In this document: piece by piece, positions 18,360-29,500 of the stretch
Layout: every line of letters begins with the position of its first letter
How positions within the stretch are numbered: the stretch's first letter is position 1
NCBI RefSeq assembly: GCF_011301715.1
Contig: NZ_CP049870.1
Location: forward strand, 1,922,001-1,986,000
Direction of reading: 5' to 3'
Length of the DNA stretch: 64,000 nt
Origin: Sphingomonas sp. HDW15A
Lineage (GTDB): Bacteria > Pseudomonadota > Alphaproteobacteria > Sphingomonadales > Sphingomonadaceae
The notes under the pieces: generated by a model
Database searches by the model: none
The model's input: the letters and a program-made list of their open reading frames with translations, nothing else
Told to the model about the DNA's origin: nothing
Translations under genes and position numbers: made by a program

Positions 18360-21300
18360 TCAGGCGGCTTTCGAAGACTTGCGCGAACGGCGCGCAGTCT
18401 TCGTTGCGCGGATACGGCCGATCCACACGCGCATGAGCGCCAGCAGGAGGTCGATATCGACGGGCTTGGCGATGTAATCCGATGCGCCCGCGTCGAGGCA
18501 TTTTTGGCGATCGCCCTTCATCGCTTTGGCGGTGACGGCGATAAGCGGCACCGAGGCAATGTCCGGCTTCGAGCGGATCCGGCGCATCGTCTCATAACCG
18601 TCCATCTCCGGCATCATGATATCGACCAGGGCAAGGTCGACGTCGGGCGCCGTCTCCAGGATTGAGATTCCTTCGGCGCCGCGCTCCGCGTGGAGGACCT
18701 TGACGTCATGAGCCTCAAGCACGCTGGTCAGCGAGTAGATATTGCGAATGTCGTCGTCGATGATGAGGATTCGGCTTCCGGCCAGTTCCGCGATCGGTCC
18801 GCGCCGCGATGCTGGATTGCGGCGGCGCAAAACCGGCTTGCGCCGCGAGTTGCCCGGCGCGCCTTCCTTGATCGACGTGAACAAGGCGCTCAACCTGTCA
18901 TCCGTCGCCGGTTTCTCGATGACGCTCGCGGCGCCGATGGTCAGGGCGTGCCCTGCCTGCTCGGCCCCCGAAATGACATGGACCGGTATGTCCGCCGTCT
19001 CTTCGTCGTGACGAAGGAGGTCGAGCAGCACGAAACCGTCGATGTCGCTGAGGCCAAGGTCGAGGGTGATCGCCGTCGGCCGCATTTTGCGAACCATCGC
19101 CACCGTTCCCGAACCCGCCGAGGATATGACACCTTTTAGGCCCTGCTGGTGAGCGAGGTCGAGCAGGATCGTGGCGAAGGTAGGGTCGTCCTCGACGATG
19201 AGCACGAACGGATCCCCGTTCAAATCCGCGCGGTCGTCGGCAGGGGCGTAGCTAACGGAGGGAACCGCCGCACCGCCACCTGACGCGTCGTCGAGCGGCA
19301 TCGTAGTCGCGGACACGCTGGCCTTGAGGGGAACGAACAAGGTGAAGGTGGATCCTTGTCCCGGCACGCTGCGCACCTGTAGTTCGCCGCCAAGCAGCCG
19401 GGCAATTTCGCGGCTGATCGAAAGGCCGAGACCGGTCCCGCCATATTTCCGGCTGGTCGTGCCGTCCGCCTGCTGGAACGCCTCGAAGATGAGTTTCTGC
19501 TTGTCCGGAGAGATGCCGATCCCGGTGTCTGTGACGGCAATCTCGATGGCCGTGTCCGCTTCGCGAAGGACCGGATGATTGGCGCTCCATCCGCCCGTCA
19601 CCGGCCTGACGAGTACGCTGACGCTTCCTTCGGAAGTGAACTTGAAGGCGTTGGACAACAGATTGAGAACGACCTGTTGCAAACGCTTTTCGTCGGTCCG
19701 GATCGAAGACGGGAGTTCCTCGGCGAATTCGACGTCGAAGGCGAGGCCCTTCTCGGTCGCGACTTGGCTAAAGGTCCGCTCGATATGCTGGCGAAGGCCG
19801 GCGAGCGGCATGTCCCCGATGTCGATCGACACCGTTCCCGACTCGATCTTCGAGAGATCGAGGATGTCGTTAATGAGGTTGAGGAGGTCCGTACCGGCGG
19901 AATGGATCGTCCGCGCGAACTCGGTCTGCTTCTCGTTGAGGTTGCCCTGCTGGTTGTCGGCGAGGAGCTTCGACAGGATGAGCAGCGAGTTGAGCGGCGT
20001 GCGAAGCTCGTGGCTCATATTGGCAAGGAACTCGGACTTGTATTTGGAGGTCAACGAAAGCTGCTCGGCCTTTTCCTCGACCGCGCGCCTGGCCATCTCG
20101 ATTTCAAAATTCTTCGCCTCGACCTGGCGTTTCTCATTCTCAAGGAGCTGGGCCTTCTCCTGAAGCTCCTCGTTAGTCGCGTGGAGCTCTTCGTGCTTGG
20201 TGTTGAGTTCAGTCTGGCGGGCCTGAAGCTCCTGGGTGAGAAGCTGCGATTCCTTGAGCAACTCCTCGGTCCGCATCGTCGCGGCGATCGTGTTGAGAAC
20301 GATGCCGACTGTTTCCATCAGCTGGTTGAGGAAGCTGTGATGGGTTTCGTTGAACTCCTCGAACGACGCGAGTTCGATGACCGCCTTGACCTCGTCTTCG
20401 AACAAGGCCGGCAAGATATTGATGTTGGCTGGAGCCGCGCTTCCAAGTCCCGAGCCGATTCGGATGAAATCGCCCGGAACTTGCGCGAGCCGCACGGCCC
20501 GCTTGTCGGCGGCGGCCTGGCCGATCAGCCCTTCGTTCAAGCGGAATCGATCTTTCAGCGCCTTGCGGTTTTCAGCGCCGTAACTAGCAACCAGCTCGAG
20601 CTTGGTGCCTTCCTCGTCCTGGTCTGCGACGTAGAAGACGCCGTATTGCGCATTTACCAGCGGCGCCAGCTCGGACATGATCAGGCTGGAAATCGTCGCG
20701 AGGTCGCGCTCGCCCTGAAGCATCCGGCTGAAGCGCGCGAGGTTGGTCTTGAGCCAGTCCTGCTCCGCGTTCTTGAGGGTCTGCTCCTTCAGGTTGAGGA
20801 TCATCTCGTTGATGATGTCCTTGAGCGCCGCCATTTCGCCCGATGCCTCGACGGCAATCGAGCGGGTAAGGTCGCCCTTGGTGACCGCGGTCGCGACTTC
20901 CGCAATTGACCGCACTTGGTTGGTCAGGTTGGCCGCGAGCTGGTTGACGTTGTCGGTGAGGTCGCGCCACAGCCCGGCCGCGCCAGGCACGCGGGCCTGG
21001 CCGCCAAGGCGTCCTTCGACGCCGACCTCACGGGCCATGTTCGTCACCTGGTCGCCGAACGTCGACAGTGTTTCGATCATTCCGTTGATGGTTTCGGCGA
21101 GCGCCGCGATTTCGCCCTTGGCGTCGAAGGTCAGCTTGCGCTTGAGATTGCCCTGCGCCACGGCAGTCACGACATCGGCAATACCGCGAACCTGGTTGGT
21201 TAAGTTCGTGGCCATGAAGTTGACGTTATCGGTAAGGTCTTTCCAAGTGCCTGCGACCCCCGGGACGTGCGCCTGACCGCCCAATTTCCCTTCGGTGCCG

Positions 21301-23729
21301 ACCTCGCGCGCAACGCGGGTCACCTCCGAAGCGAAACCATTGAGCTGATCGACCATGGTATTGATGGTGTTCTTGAGGGCGAGTATCTCACCCTTCACGT
21401 CGACGGTGATTTTCTTCGACAGGTCGCCCCGGGCGACGGCGGTCGTCACGTCGGCAATGTTGCGGACTTGTCCGGTGAGGTTGTCGGCCATCAGGTTGAC
21501 GTTGTCGGTCAGGTCCTTCCACGTCCCGGCGACTCCGCGCACCTGCGCCTGGCCGCCCAGCTTTCCTTCCGTACCGACCTCGCGGGCTACGCGGGTCACT
21601 TCGGATGCAAAGCCGTTGAGCTGGTCGACCATGGTATTGATGGTGTTCTTGAGCTCGAGGATTTCGCCCTTCACATCGACAGTGATTTTCTTCGACAAGT
21701 CACCGAGCGCGACGGCGGTGGTCACCTCCGCGATGTTGCGCACCTGGCCGGTCAGGTTCGCGGCCATGGCGTTCACATTTTCGGTGAGGTCCTTCCAGGT
21801 TCCGCCAACGCCTTCGACCTGCGCCTGTCCGCCGAGCCGGCCTTCCGTGCCGACCTCGCGGGCAACGCGAGTCACCTCGGACGCGAAGGAGTTCAACTGA
21901 TCGACCATCGTGTTGATGGTGTTTTTGAGCTCGAGGATCTCGCCCTTCACGTCGACGGTGATCTTCTTCGAAAGGTCCCCACGTGCCACGGCGGTCGTCA
22001 CCTCGGCGATGTTGCGGACCTGACCGGTGAGGTTGCCGGCCATGGCGTTCACGTTGTCCGTCAAATCCTTCCAGGTGCCGCCGACGCCTTCGACCTGGGC
22101 CTGCCCGCCGAGCCGGCCTTCCGTGCCGACCTCGCGCGCAACGCGAGTCACTTCGGACGCGAAGGAATTGAGCTGGTCCACCATGACGTTGATGGTGTCC
22201 TTGAGCTCAAGGATTTCGCCTTTCACCTCGACAGTGATCTTCTTGGACAAGTCGCCGCGCGCAACCGCGGTCGTCACTTCGGCGATGTTGCGGACCTGGC
22301 CGGTGAGATTGGCCGCCATCAGGTTGACGTTGTCGGTAAGGTCGGCCCAGGTCCCGGCGACGCCGGGCACTTGCGCCTGCCCGCCGAGCTTGCCTTCCGT
22401 GCCGACCTCGCGCGCAACGCGGGTCACTTCCGAAGCGAAGCCATTGAGCTGGTCGACCATGACGTTGATGGTGTTCTTGAGCTCGAGGATTTCGCCCTTC
22501 ACCTCGACGGTGATCTTCTTGGACAAATCGCCCGAAGCGACGGCGGTGGTCACCTCTGCGATGTTCCGGACCTGGCCGGTAAGGTTGTCGGCCATCAGGT
22601 TGACGTTATCGGTCAAGTCCTTCCACGTGCCGGCCACGCCCGGAACCTGGGCCTGCCCGCCGAGCTTTCCTTCGGTGCCGACCTCGCGAGCAACGCGGGT
22701 CACTTCAGACGCGAAACCGTTGAGCTGATCGACCATCGTGTTGATGGTGTTTTTGAGCTCGAGAATCTCACCTTTCACGTCGACGGTGATTTTTTTGGAA
22801 AGATCTCCCGATGCCACCGCCGTCGTAACCTCTGCGATGTTGCGGACCTGGCCAGTAAGGTTCGCAGCCATCGAGTTCACGTTTTCGGTAAGCCCGCGCC
22901 AGGTTCCGGCCACGCCTTCGACGCGCGCCTGCCCGCCAAGCTTGCCCTCGGTGCCGACCTCACGTGCAACCCTTGTGACCTCTGACGCGAAGGAATTAAG
23001 CTGATCAACCATCGTGTTGATCGTGTTTTTCAGCTCCAGGATTTCACCCTTCACGTCGACCGTGATCTTCTTGGAGAGGTCGCCGGACGCGACCGCCGTG
23101 GTAACCTCGGCAATGTTACGGACCTGGCCGGTAAGGTTGGCGGCCATCAGGTTGACGTTGTCGGTGAGGTCCTTCCACGTGCCGGCAACCCCGCGCACGC
23201 GCGCCTGACCGCCCAGCTTGCCTTCGGTGCCGACTTCGCGGGCGACGCGAGTCACCTCCGAGGCGAAGGAGCTGAGCTGCTCGACCATCGTGTTGACGAC
23301 CTTGCCAATGCGCAGGAACTCGCCCTTCAAGGCGCGCCCCTCGATCTCGACCGCCATCGTTTGCGAAAGATCGCCCTTGGCGACCGAGCCGATGACCCGG
23401 GCGACCTCGGTGATCGGCTGAACCATGTCGTCTATGAGCTCATTGACCGCGCGGAGCTTGCTGTCCCATCCACCCGTTGCCCCACGCACCTTCACCCGAT
23501 GGCCGATCTTGCCTTCCTTACCGACCACCTTGGAAAGGCGTTCGAATTCATCGGTGATGTCCTGGTTGAGGCTCACGACCTCGTTGAACAGCGCGGCAAT
23601 CTCGCTGTCCTCGTCTTCGCCGTCCTCAGGGAGCCGGACCGTAAAGTCGCCCCGCCGAAGCCTTCGCAATGCCGAAACAAGCTGTCGCCGCGAGACGCCG
23701 AATTCGGAGCGGGAAGATTCCTTGTTCAT
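18360..23729 (-). CDS. Giant hybrid histidine kinase with nine tandem HAMP repeats
   Basis: The ATG at 23729 is chosen because GAGAGG lies 5 bases upstream; the GTG two codons earlier has no spaced site. The 1789-residue protein has no membrane helix. After a divergent HAMP-like region, residues about 155-982 form nine 92-residue repeats ([41 protein letters not shown]), followed by a GAF domain (about 1010-1160), a coiled coil, HisKA with His1240 ([10 protein letters not shown]), HATPase ([13 protein letters not shown]) and two receivers with Asp1557 and Asp1703. This architecture matches the group III/Nik1-like soluble kinases known from fungal osmosensing. No HPt domain is present, so transfer to another protein is needed. 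The downstream kinase gene follows after 3 bases. Confidence 0.92.
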   Translation of the reverse strand: MNKESSRSEFGVSRRQLVSALRRLRRGDFTVRLPEDGEDEDSEIAALFNEVVSLNQDITDEFERLSKVVGKEGKIGHRVKVRGATGGWDSKLRAVNELIDDMVQPITEVARVIGSVAKGDLSQTMAVEIEGRALKGEFLRIGKVVNTMVEQLSSFASEVTRVAREVGTEGKLGGQARVRGVAGTWKDLTDNVNLMAANLTGQVRNIAEVTTAVASGDLSKKITVDVKGEILELKNTINTMVDQLNSFASEVTRVAREVGTEGKLGGQARVEGVAGTWRGLTENVNSMAANLTGQVRNIAEVTTAVASGDLSKKITVDVKGEILELKNTINTMVDQLNGFASEVTRVAREVGTEGKLGGQAQVPGVAGTWKDLTDNVNLMADNLTGQVRNIAEVTTAVASGDLSKKITVEVKGEILELKNTINVMVDQLNGFASEVTRVAREVGTEGKLGGQAQVPGVAGTWADLTDNVNLMAANLTGQVRNIAEVTTAVARGDLSKKITVEVKGEILELKDTINVMVDQLNSFASEVTRVAREVGTEGRLGGQAQVEGVGGTWKDLTDNVNAMAGNLTGQVRNIAEVTTAVARGDLSKKITVDVKGEILELKNTINTMVDQLNSFASEVTRVAREVGTEGRLGGQAQVEGVGGTWKDLTENVNAMAANLTGQVRNIAEVTTAVALGDLSKKITVDVKGEILELKNTINTMVDQLNGFASEVTRVAREVGTEGKLGGQAQVRGVAGTWKDLTDNVNLMADNLTGQVRNIADVTTAVARGDLSKKITVDVKGEILALKNTINTMVDQLNGFASEVTRVAREVGTEGKLGGQAHVPGVAGTWKDLTDNVNFMATNLTNQVRGIADVVTAVAQGNLKRKLTFDAKGEIAALAETINGMIETLSTFGDQVTNMAREVGVEGRLGGQARVPGAAGLWRDLTDNVNQLAANLTNQVRSIAEVATAVTKGDLTRSIAVEASGEMAALKDIINEMILNLKEQTLKNAEQDWLKTNLARFSRMLQGERDLATISSLIMSELAPLVNAQYGVFYVADQDEEGTKLELVASYGAENRKALKDRFRLNEGLIGQAAADKRAVRLAQVPGDFIRIGSGLGSAAPANINILPALFEDEVKAVIELASFEEFNETHHSFLNQLMETVGIVLNTIAATMRTEELLKESQLLTQELQARQTELNTKHEELHATNEELQEKAQLLENEKRQVEAKNFEIEMARRAVEEKAEQLSLTSKYKSEFLANMSHELRTPLNSLLILSKLLADNQQGNLNEKQTEFARTIHSAGTDLLNLINDILDLSKIESGTVSIDIGDMPLAGLRQHIERTFSQVATEKGLAFDVEFAEELPSSIRTDEKRLQQVVLNLLSNAFKFTSEGSVSVLVRPVTGGWSANHPVLREADTAIEIAVTDTGIGISPDKQKLIFEAFQQADGTTSRKYGGTGLGLSISREIARLLGGELQVRSVPGQGSTFTLFVPLKASVSATTMPLDDASGGGAAVPSVSYAPADDRADLNGDPFVLIVEDDPTFATILLDLAHQQGLKGVISSAGSGTVAMVRKMRPTAITLDLGLSDIDGFVLLDLLRHDEETADIPVHVISGAEQAGHALTIGAASVIEKPATDDRLSALFTSIKEGAPGNSRRKPVLRRRNPASRRGPIAELAGSRILIIDDDIRNIYSLTSVLEAHDVKVLHAERGAEGISILETAPDVDLALVDIMMPEMDGYETMRRIRSKPDIASVPLIAVTAKAMKGDRQKCLDAGASDYIAKPVDIDLLLALMRVWIGRIRATKTARRSRKSSKAA
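20784..23267 (-). repeat. Tandem array of nine 276-bp HAMP-coding repeats
   Basis: Nine in-frame units of 276 bp (92 codons) lie head to tail inside the giant kinase gene. Internal units are nearly identical in protein and differ mostly at synonymous positions and a few variable sites (R/Q-V-R/E/P-G, NLM/NAM/NSM). The first and last units are the most divergent. Such an array can change copy number by recombination and can be mis-assembled from short reads. Confidence 0.9.
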
Positions 23730-23926
23730 GCGCACCTCTCACCCACCAGAGGGACAGGCAACAGATGCAACCCTCCCCGCGTTGCTAATTCGCTGTGCGC
23801 TGGGGAAGTTCCATGAACGGCAACATTTTGATGGTTACTGGCGCATTTGCCACAGGGGGTTGCGTCATACCGAGCAACTTTTCACAACGGTGATCTCGTG
23901 CCCCCATCGTCATCGTTGCAGATTGC

Positions 23927-24298
23927 ATGCCTACCGATACCGCTGTTCGAGAATTCATTGGGAGCGCGTTCCGCTCGGTCTGGGCGTTGGAGCTCCTGTT
24001 GATCCTGCACCGCGAGCCGGACCGCGAATTCAGCCGTCCGGAGCTTATCGAAATATTGAGGGCGAGTGACCTCGTAATTCGTCAAAGCGTCGGCTCGCTG
24101 GTTGCGGCTGGACTCGTCATTACGGACGACTACGACCGCGTCGCTCTTCATTCCCTCGACCGTGATTCGGAGCAGCTTCTCCATGCTGTCCTCGATCTTT
24201 ACCGGCGAAGCCCCGACATGGTCCGCCGACTGATCGTTTCGCGGTCGCTGCCCGGGGCAACTGCGTTCGCGGACGCATTCAGACTGCGGAAGGACTAG
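23927..24298 (+). CDS. Winged-helix-like small regulator
   Basis: The 123-residue protein has no named match that I can give, but residues about 10-75 read as a winged helix: WALELLLILHREPDREFS, then PELIEILRASDLVIRQSV (recognition helix) and LVAAGLVITDDYDRVAL (wing). The C-terminal third is helical. It is divergent from the HAMP-array kinase across 197 bases and precedes two small membrane protein genes by 3 bases, so it probably regulates, or is regulated with, that cassette. DNA binding is inferred from the fold pattern only. Confidence 0.65.
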   Translation: MPTDTAVREFIGSAFRSVWALELLLILHREPDREFSRPELIEILRASDLVIRQSVGSLVAAGLVITDDYDRVALHSLDRDSEQLLHAVLDLYRRSPDMVRRLIVSRSLPGATAFADAFRLRKD

Positions 24299-24301
24299 CC
24301 A

Positions 24302-24577
24302 ATGTCCGAAATCTTCCCGACCCTGGTTTACCTCCTTTGCTTCCTGGCGAGTTTCGTCTGCGCCCTGCTACTCGGTCGAGGTTACTTGCGCGGCCGAATG
24401 CCGCTGCTGTTCTGGAGCGCGATGTGCTTTACGCTGCTCGCACTCGCGAACCTGCTGGTCGTTTTCGACATGATCCTTCTTCCGGACATCGACCTTCGGC
24501 CTGCCCGCTTGTGGTGCTCGCTGGCGGCGGTTTCGGTGTTGATCTTCGGCTTCCTCTGGGCGCAGGAGCAGGAATGA
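24302..24577 (+). CDS. DUF5985-like three-helix membrane protein
   Basis: The 91-residue protein has three hydrophobic helices (FPTLVYLLCFLASFVCALLL, LLFWSAMCFTLLALANLLVVF, LWCSLAAVSVLIFGFLW) separated by short charged loops. It resembles the small membrane proteins grouped as DUF5985, which have no known function. The stop overlaps the start of a second, similar gene (ATGA), indicating translational coupling and perhaps a hetero-oligomer. Confidence 0.7.
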   Translation: MSEIFPTLVYLLCFLASFVCALLLGRGYLRGRMPLLFWSAMCFTLLALANLLVVFDMILLPDIDLRPARLWCSLAAVSVLIFGFLWAQEQE

Positions 24578-24849
24578 TGATCGACGATTTTCTCGGCGGT
24601 GCGATCTCCATGGGATTCGCGGTCGCGGCGTTGCTTTTCCTGAAATATTGGAAGCGGACCCGGGATAGCTTTTTCCTCGCCTTCTCCGCGGCCTTCCTCC
24701 TTCTCGGAATCAACCAGGCGCTACTTTCGGTCACCAATGTGCCTGTCGAGGAACGAAGCTCGCTCTACCTGATCCGGCTGCTTGCGTTCCTCATCATCAT
24801 CGGGGCGATGTGGTCCAAGAATCGCGAGGCGCGCAAAGGCGGCGACTGA
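24574..24849 (+). CDS. DUF5985-like three-helix membrane protein, second copy
   Basis: The ATG at 24574 overlaps the preceding stop. The 91-residue product again has three hydrophobic segments, around LGGAISMGFAVAALLFLKYW, FFLAFSAAFLLLGINQALL and LIRLLAFLIIIGAMW. It is distantly similar in layout to the upstream protein and is probably its paralogue and partner. A tRNA gene on the other strand ends 16 bases downstream. Confidence 0.7.
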   Translation: MMIDDFLGGAISMGFAVAALLFLKYWKRTRDSFFLAFSAAFLLLGINQALLSVTNVPVEERSSLYLIRLLAFLIIIGAMWSKNREARKGGD

Positions 24850-24865
24850 CAGGGATTTTTCCAGG

Positions 24866-24940
24866 TGGTGCCGCTTGGGGACTCGAACCCACGACCCCAT
24901 CATTACGAATGATGTGCTCTACCAGCTGAGCTAAAGCGGC
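24866..24940 (-). tRNA. tRNA-Thr (anticodon CGT)
   Basis: Read on the minus strand the gene begins GCCGCTT and ends AAGCGGC-A-CCA, giving a perfect 7-bp acceptor stem with an encoded CCA. The D arm (GCTC/GAGC) and anticodon arm (CATCA-TTCGTAA-TGATG) are perfect and give anticodon CGT. The T arm is irregular: GTGGG faces only CCCC, so the 3' side is one base short and the total is 75 instead of 76. The missing base would be the A of CCCAC. Confidence 0.9.
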
Positions 24941-25072
24941 GTGCCCGTGGCCTTGCGGCGGCAAGCGGGGGCGCTCCTATCAGCGCGCCGGACCGGCGGC
25001 AAGCCATTCCAAGAGAACAAATATGCTTAACGCTTTGGTAATCACGAGCGGGCAGTATCCGGCCGGTGTGAG

Positions 25073-26359
25073 ATGTGGGGGATTGGGAAGCCAATGGATG
25101 GTCTCTCGGGCTTTCGGAGTGAGTATGACGACGACGCCGAGACCTGGGCGGACGAGAGCGTAGGCGCCGCAATCGGCACCGACGAACGGCGGATGCATGT
25201 CCGCGCCTACAATTACTGGGTCTCGTTGCTCGACGGCCGCGATTACCCTTCAATCGAGGACCTCGATCCCGCAAACATCACCGATTTTGCCCCACATAGC
25301 GTGCTTCTCGATTTCACCGCGGGTCGCGACAATCCGTCGACTCCCTACATCGGAACCGCGATCCGCGAAGAATGCGGCTTGGGCGAGAACGTCACCCAGA
25401 TAGAGCAGGTGCCCAGCCGGTCGCTGCTATCGCGCCTCACCGACCACTACCTGCAGATCATCGCCAATCGCGCGCCGATCGGCTTCGAGGCCGAGTTCGT
25501 GAACCAGCGCGGGCATTCCATCTGCTATCGCGGAATCCTGATGCCGTTCAGCAGCGATGGCGACACCATCGACTTCATCTACGGTGTCATCAACTGGAAG
25601 GACATCGGCGCACCGATCGCGGCTGAGGAGCCCTTGTCCGCAGCGATCGAAACCCTGTCACCGGAATCGCATATCGCCTGGGACGACGGTCCTCTGGCGG
25701 AGGCCGAAGCGGAGCCGGAGCTGGAACCGGCAGTCGAGGACGACGACGTTGCGATAATCGTCGACGAGGACGCCGGCCTTGCCGACAGGCTTTGGGCCGC
25801 CCGCGAGAGCGCAGAAATCTGCAAGGCGGCCGACGGCCGCAGCCGTGTCGCGCTCTATCGCGCGCTTGCTATGGCTTACGACTTCGCGGTTGCCGCAAAA
25901 CGCGTTCCTGACGACTACGCCGAGATACTCGCGGACGCGGGGGTGAAGGCGCAGGCCCGGGCGCCGATGACCCCGGTTGTGAAGCTCGTGTTTGGCATAG
26001 ATTACGACAAGGCGCGGTTGACAGAGTTCGCCGCAGCGCTGAGCAACGCCGAACGCAACCAGGTGGATTTCGGCGAATTCCAGGCCTACGTCGAAGGCCA
26101 GTCCGGCGGTCTTAAGGCCTTGGTCGCCGCCGAGCGCCAGGCGCGGCGCCCGGACCGCAGGCCGGATGACCGTGTCGAGAAAGCGCGGGCTGAACTCCGT
26201 CGTCGCGAAGCGCTGGAAATGAAGGCAATTCTTGGAGATGACGAGTTCGTACTCGTGCTGTCGCGCCGGGTGATCGGCGGGGGCACGGGTTACGAACCCA
26301 TCGCGCTGGTTGAAGATTCGAAGATAATCGATCGCGCCATTCGGCGTGCCGCCAAATAG
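25073..26359 (+). CDS. PAS domain protein of unknown output
   Basis: The 428-residue protein has an N-terminal region (about residues 40-180) resembling the PAS_5 type: RRMHVRAYNYWVSLLDGRDYPSIEDLDP and later FVNQRGHSICYRGILMPFSSDG with FIYGVINWKD. An acidic linker follows, and the C-terminal half is helical and charged without kinase, cyclase or DNA-binding motifs. It may be a sensory or scaffold protein. An alternative start is the ATG at 25094. It stands alone between tRNA-Thr and the glutamate dehydrogenase gene. Confidence 0.75.
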   Translation: MWGIGKPMDGLSGFRSEYDDDAETWADESVGAAIGTDERRMHVRAYNYWVSLLDGRDYPSIEDLDPANITDFAPHSVLLDFTAGRDNPSTPYIGTAIREECGLGENVTQIEQVPSRSLLSRLTDHYLQIIANRAPIGFEAEFVNQRGHSICYRGILMPFSSDGDTIDFIYGVINWKDIGAPIAAEEPLSAAIETLSPESHIAWDDGPLAEAEAEPELEPAVEDDDVAIIVDEDAGLADRLWAARESAEICKAADGRSRVALYRALAMAYDFAVAAKRVPDDYAEILADAGVKAQARAPMTPVVKLVFGIDYDKARLTEFAAALSNAERNQVDFGEFQAYVEGQSGGLKALVAAERQARRPDRRPDDRVEKARAELRRREALEMKAILGDDEFVLVLSRRVIGGGTGYEPIALVEDSKIIDRAIRRAAK

Positions 26360-26538
26360 AAAGCGGATTAGCCAGGGAGCACGCCTTTCTCGCTCGCTAT
26401 CGATCTCGCGCCAGGCTTGTTCTCCGTGATTCGCCGGCTCGACTGGGAGCGAGTTGAGGCTTGTACGCGCCAGGCCGCCAAACTGGCTTCGAGCAAGCCT
26501 TGTCCCAGCGTTGGACTGGGGTCTATAGGCCGCCGCCA

Positions 26539-29500
26539 ATGACCCCTGAAACCACGGTGCAAGAGATGACGGCCTCCTCGGGCGTGAACAGGCCGATCTT
26601 CGGCAAAATCAAGGACGCGCTTCTCACCAATGCTCTTCCGGGCGAGCTCGACGGCTTCGCCGGGCAGGAACGGGATGAGGCTGCTGCCCTCGTTTCCAGC
26701 GTCATCGCAAGCCGCAAGCCCGGCCAGATTTCCATGCAGCTGACATCGAGCGGCGGAGAGGCCAGCCATCGCAGAATGCGCCTGGCTATCGTCAATGATG
26801 ATATGCCCTTCCTAGTCGATTCGGTGGCGAACGCCATCGCTGCGCGCGGGCTGGTCATTCACCGCCTGCTGCACCCCGTCGTGAAGGTTGAGCGGGATGC
26901 CAAGGGGACCCTCGTCGCACTCGGGTCCGGCGAACCTGAATCGATCATCTACATCGAATTGGACCGCGCCGACGCCAAGGAGCGCAACCAGCTTCGAAGC
27001 GAATTGGCGGCAGTGCTCGCCGACGTTCGCGCTGCAGTCACCGACTGGCGGTCGATGCAGGCCCAGATGCGAGCCGACGCAGAGCTGGCGGATCCGAATG
27101 GCGCCGCACTTCTGAATTGGTTCGCCGATGGCGCGATGACTCTACTCGGCTACGAAGTCGAACGCCCCGGGGTCGAAGGATCGAACGGCTTGGGCATTTT
27201 CCGTTTCCCCGGCGAGCCGACGGACGAAGGCGGCGTGGACGAGGCGATCCGCTATTTCGAACGCGGCGGCCGAGTTCCCTTGATGGCGAAGGGGGACCGC
27301 AAGTCCTCCATTCACCGCCGCGTTCCGCTCGACTTGGTAGCCGTACCCATTCGCGAGAACGGAAAGATTACCGCGGTCGGCGTTCACGTCGGACTATGGA
27401 CCAGCGAAGCACTCGGTGCTCCGGTCGAGGAAGTCCCGGTGCTTCGGTCTATACTGGAGGAGCTCGACCAGAGATTCGGCTATCATCCCTCCGGGCACAG
27501 CGGGAAGGCACTACGCCACGCCCTTAACGCCCTTCCGCACGATTTGATTCTAAATCTGAATACCGATTGCGTCGAGCGGCTCGTGACAGCGGCGATGACG
27601 CTTGCCGACCGGCCACAACCGATGATCGTGCTTGTTCGCTCAATCCTCAAAGGTCATCTGTTCGCTTTCGTGTGGCTACCGCGTGACCAACTGACGACCA
27701 GCCGGCGTTTGGCGATCGGAGAAATGATCGGGGAAGCCGCAGGCGGGCCGCAGCGAGCCTGGGCCGTCGATCTTGGCGACGGGGATCTGGCCCTGTTGCG
27801 CTACACTTATTCCATCGATGCAAAGGCGCCGCTGCCGAATTCAAGGGCGCTGACCGCCAAACTCAACGAAATGGTCCGCGGCTATCTGCCCGCGGTGGAA
27901 GAGGATCTTGCCGGCCAGGTTGGCGCGACATCCGCCAGGCGCCTGGTGCTGACGTATGGCGACAGCCTGCCCGAGGCTTATCGCGGCCGCTATCCGACGG
28001 CCGATAGCGCCCAGGATCTCATCCGGCTGGAAGGTTTGGTCCACGAACATGAGCGTTCGATCCGGCTGTACCGACTTCCCAATGACCCGCCGCAGAACTT
28101 GCGCCTGAAACTCTACACCCGTGGCGGTCTAGTTCCGCTTTCGGACGTCGTTCCGGTCCTCGAGAATTTCGGTTTCACCGTCATCAAGGAAACGCCGACC
28201 AAGCTTGAAGGCATGGCCGCCAACATCCACGAATTCCTGCTCTCGATGGACGATGTTGCAGCCGTCAACGACCTTTTCGAGAGATGCGCTCTCATCGAGG
28301 GCGCTATCGGATCCGTGCTTCGCGGAGAGTCCGAGAACGACGACTTCAACAAGCTCATCATTCTTGCCGGCCTGACGCCGCGGTCGGCCGTTTGGCTTCG
28401 CGCCTGGTTCCGCTACCTGCGGCAAACCGGCGTGGCCTATTCCATCGCAACAGTGGTCGATGCGCTTGGCCGCTCGCCGAAGACGACACAGGCCCTAGTC
28501 CGCTCGTTCTGCGACGCGCACGATCCTGATCTCAAGGGAGATCGCAAGGCGGCGATGGCGGCGTCGGCCGAAGCATTCGCAGACGCTCTTCGCGAGGTCC
28601 GCGGAATCGACGACGACCGTATCTTGCGTCTCATGCGCTCGGTTGTCGAAGCCATCCTGCGCACCAATGCTTTCGCCCCGCGCGAGGGCGAGGCGCTTGC
28701 GTTCAAAATCGAATCCAAGCGTGTGCCGTCGCTTCCTGCGCCTCTGCCGTGGAGGGAAATCTGGGTTTACAGCCCGCGCGTCGAAGGCATTCACTTGCGC
28801 GGCGGCCCGGTCGCCCGCGGCGGGCTCCGCTGGTCGGACCGGCGCGACGACTTCCGAACCGAGATTCTCGGCCTGATGAAGGCCCAGCTCGTCAAGAACG
28901 CGGTCATCGTTCCGACCGGCGCCAAGGGCGGCTTCTATCCCAAGCAGCTGCCGAACTCGGCGACCGACCGCGAGGCGTGGCTTGCGGAAGGGACGGAAAG
29001 CTATCGCATATTCATCCGCTCGCTACTGTCGATCACTGACAATATCGTCGACGACAAGGTGACCCATCCGGCGCGGGTCGTCCGCCACGACAGTGACGAT
29101 CCCTATTTCGTCGTTGCCGCGGACAAGGGAACGGCCACCTTCTCTGACGTGGCCAACGCCCTGGCGATCGAGCGCGGCTTTTGGCTGGGCGACGCTTTCG
29201 CTTCCGGCGGTTCGAACGGCTACGACCACAAGGCGATGGGGATTACCGCAAAAGGCGCATGGATTTCGGTCCAGCGTCACTTCCTCGAAATGGGCGTGGA
29301 CGTGCAGTCCCAGCCGGTTCGAGTGGTCGGCTGCGGCGACATGTCCGGCGATGTGTTCGGGAACGGCATGTTGCTGAGCCAAGCTATCAAGCTGGTCGCC
29401 GCCTTCGACCACCGCCACATCTTCTTCGACCCGGAGCCTAATCCGGCGACAAGCTGGGCAGAACGTCAGCGAATGTTCGAACTCCCACGCTCCAGTTGGG

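Noticed and set aside
21267..22985. 572-codon plus-strand frame with repeated HG/DLAG units
   Set aside because: It is the antisense reading of the HAMP repeats of the giant kinase; its repetitiveness comes from the coding strand.
20784..23267. Regular repeats that could suggest a CRISPR or satellite
   Set aside because: Units are 276 bp, in frame and encode HAMP domains; there are no spacers.
23790..23812. GGAAC-N17-AATT on the minus strand upstream of the giant kinase, as an EcfG promoter
   Set aside because: The -10 element does not match CGTT; too weak to call.
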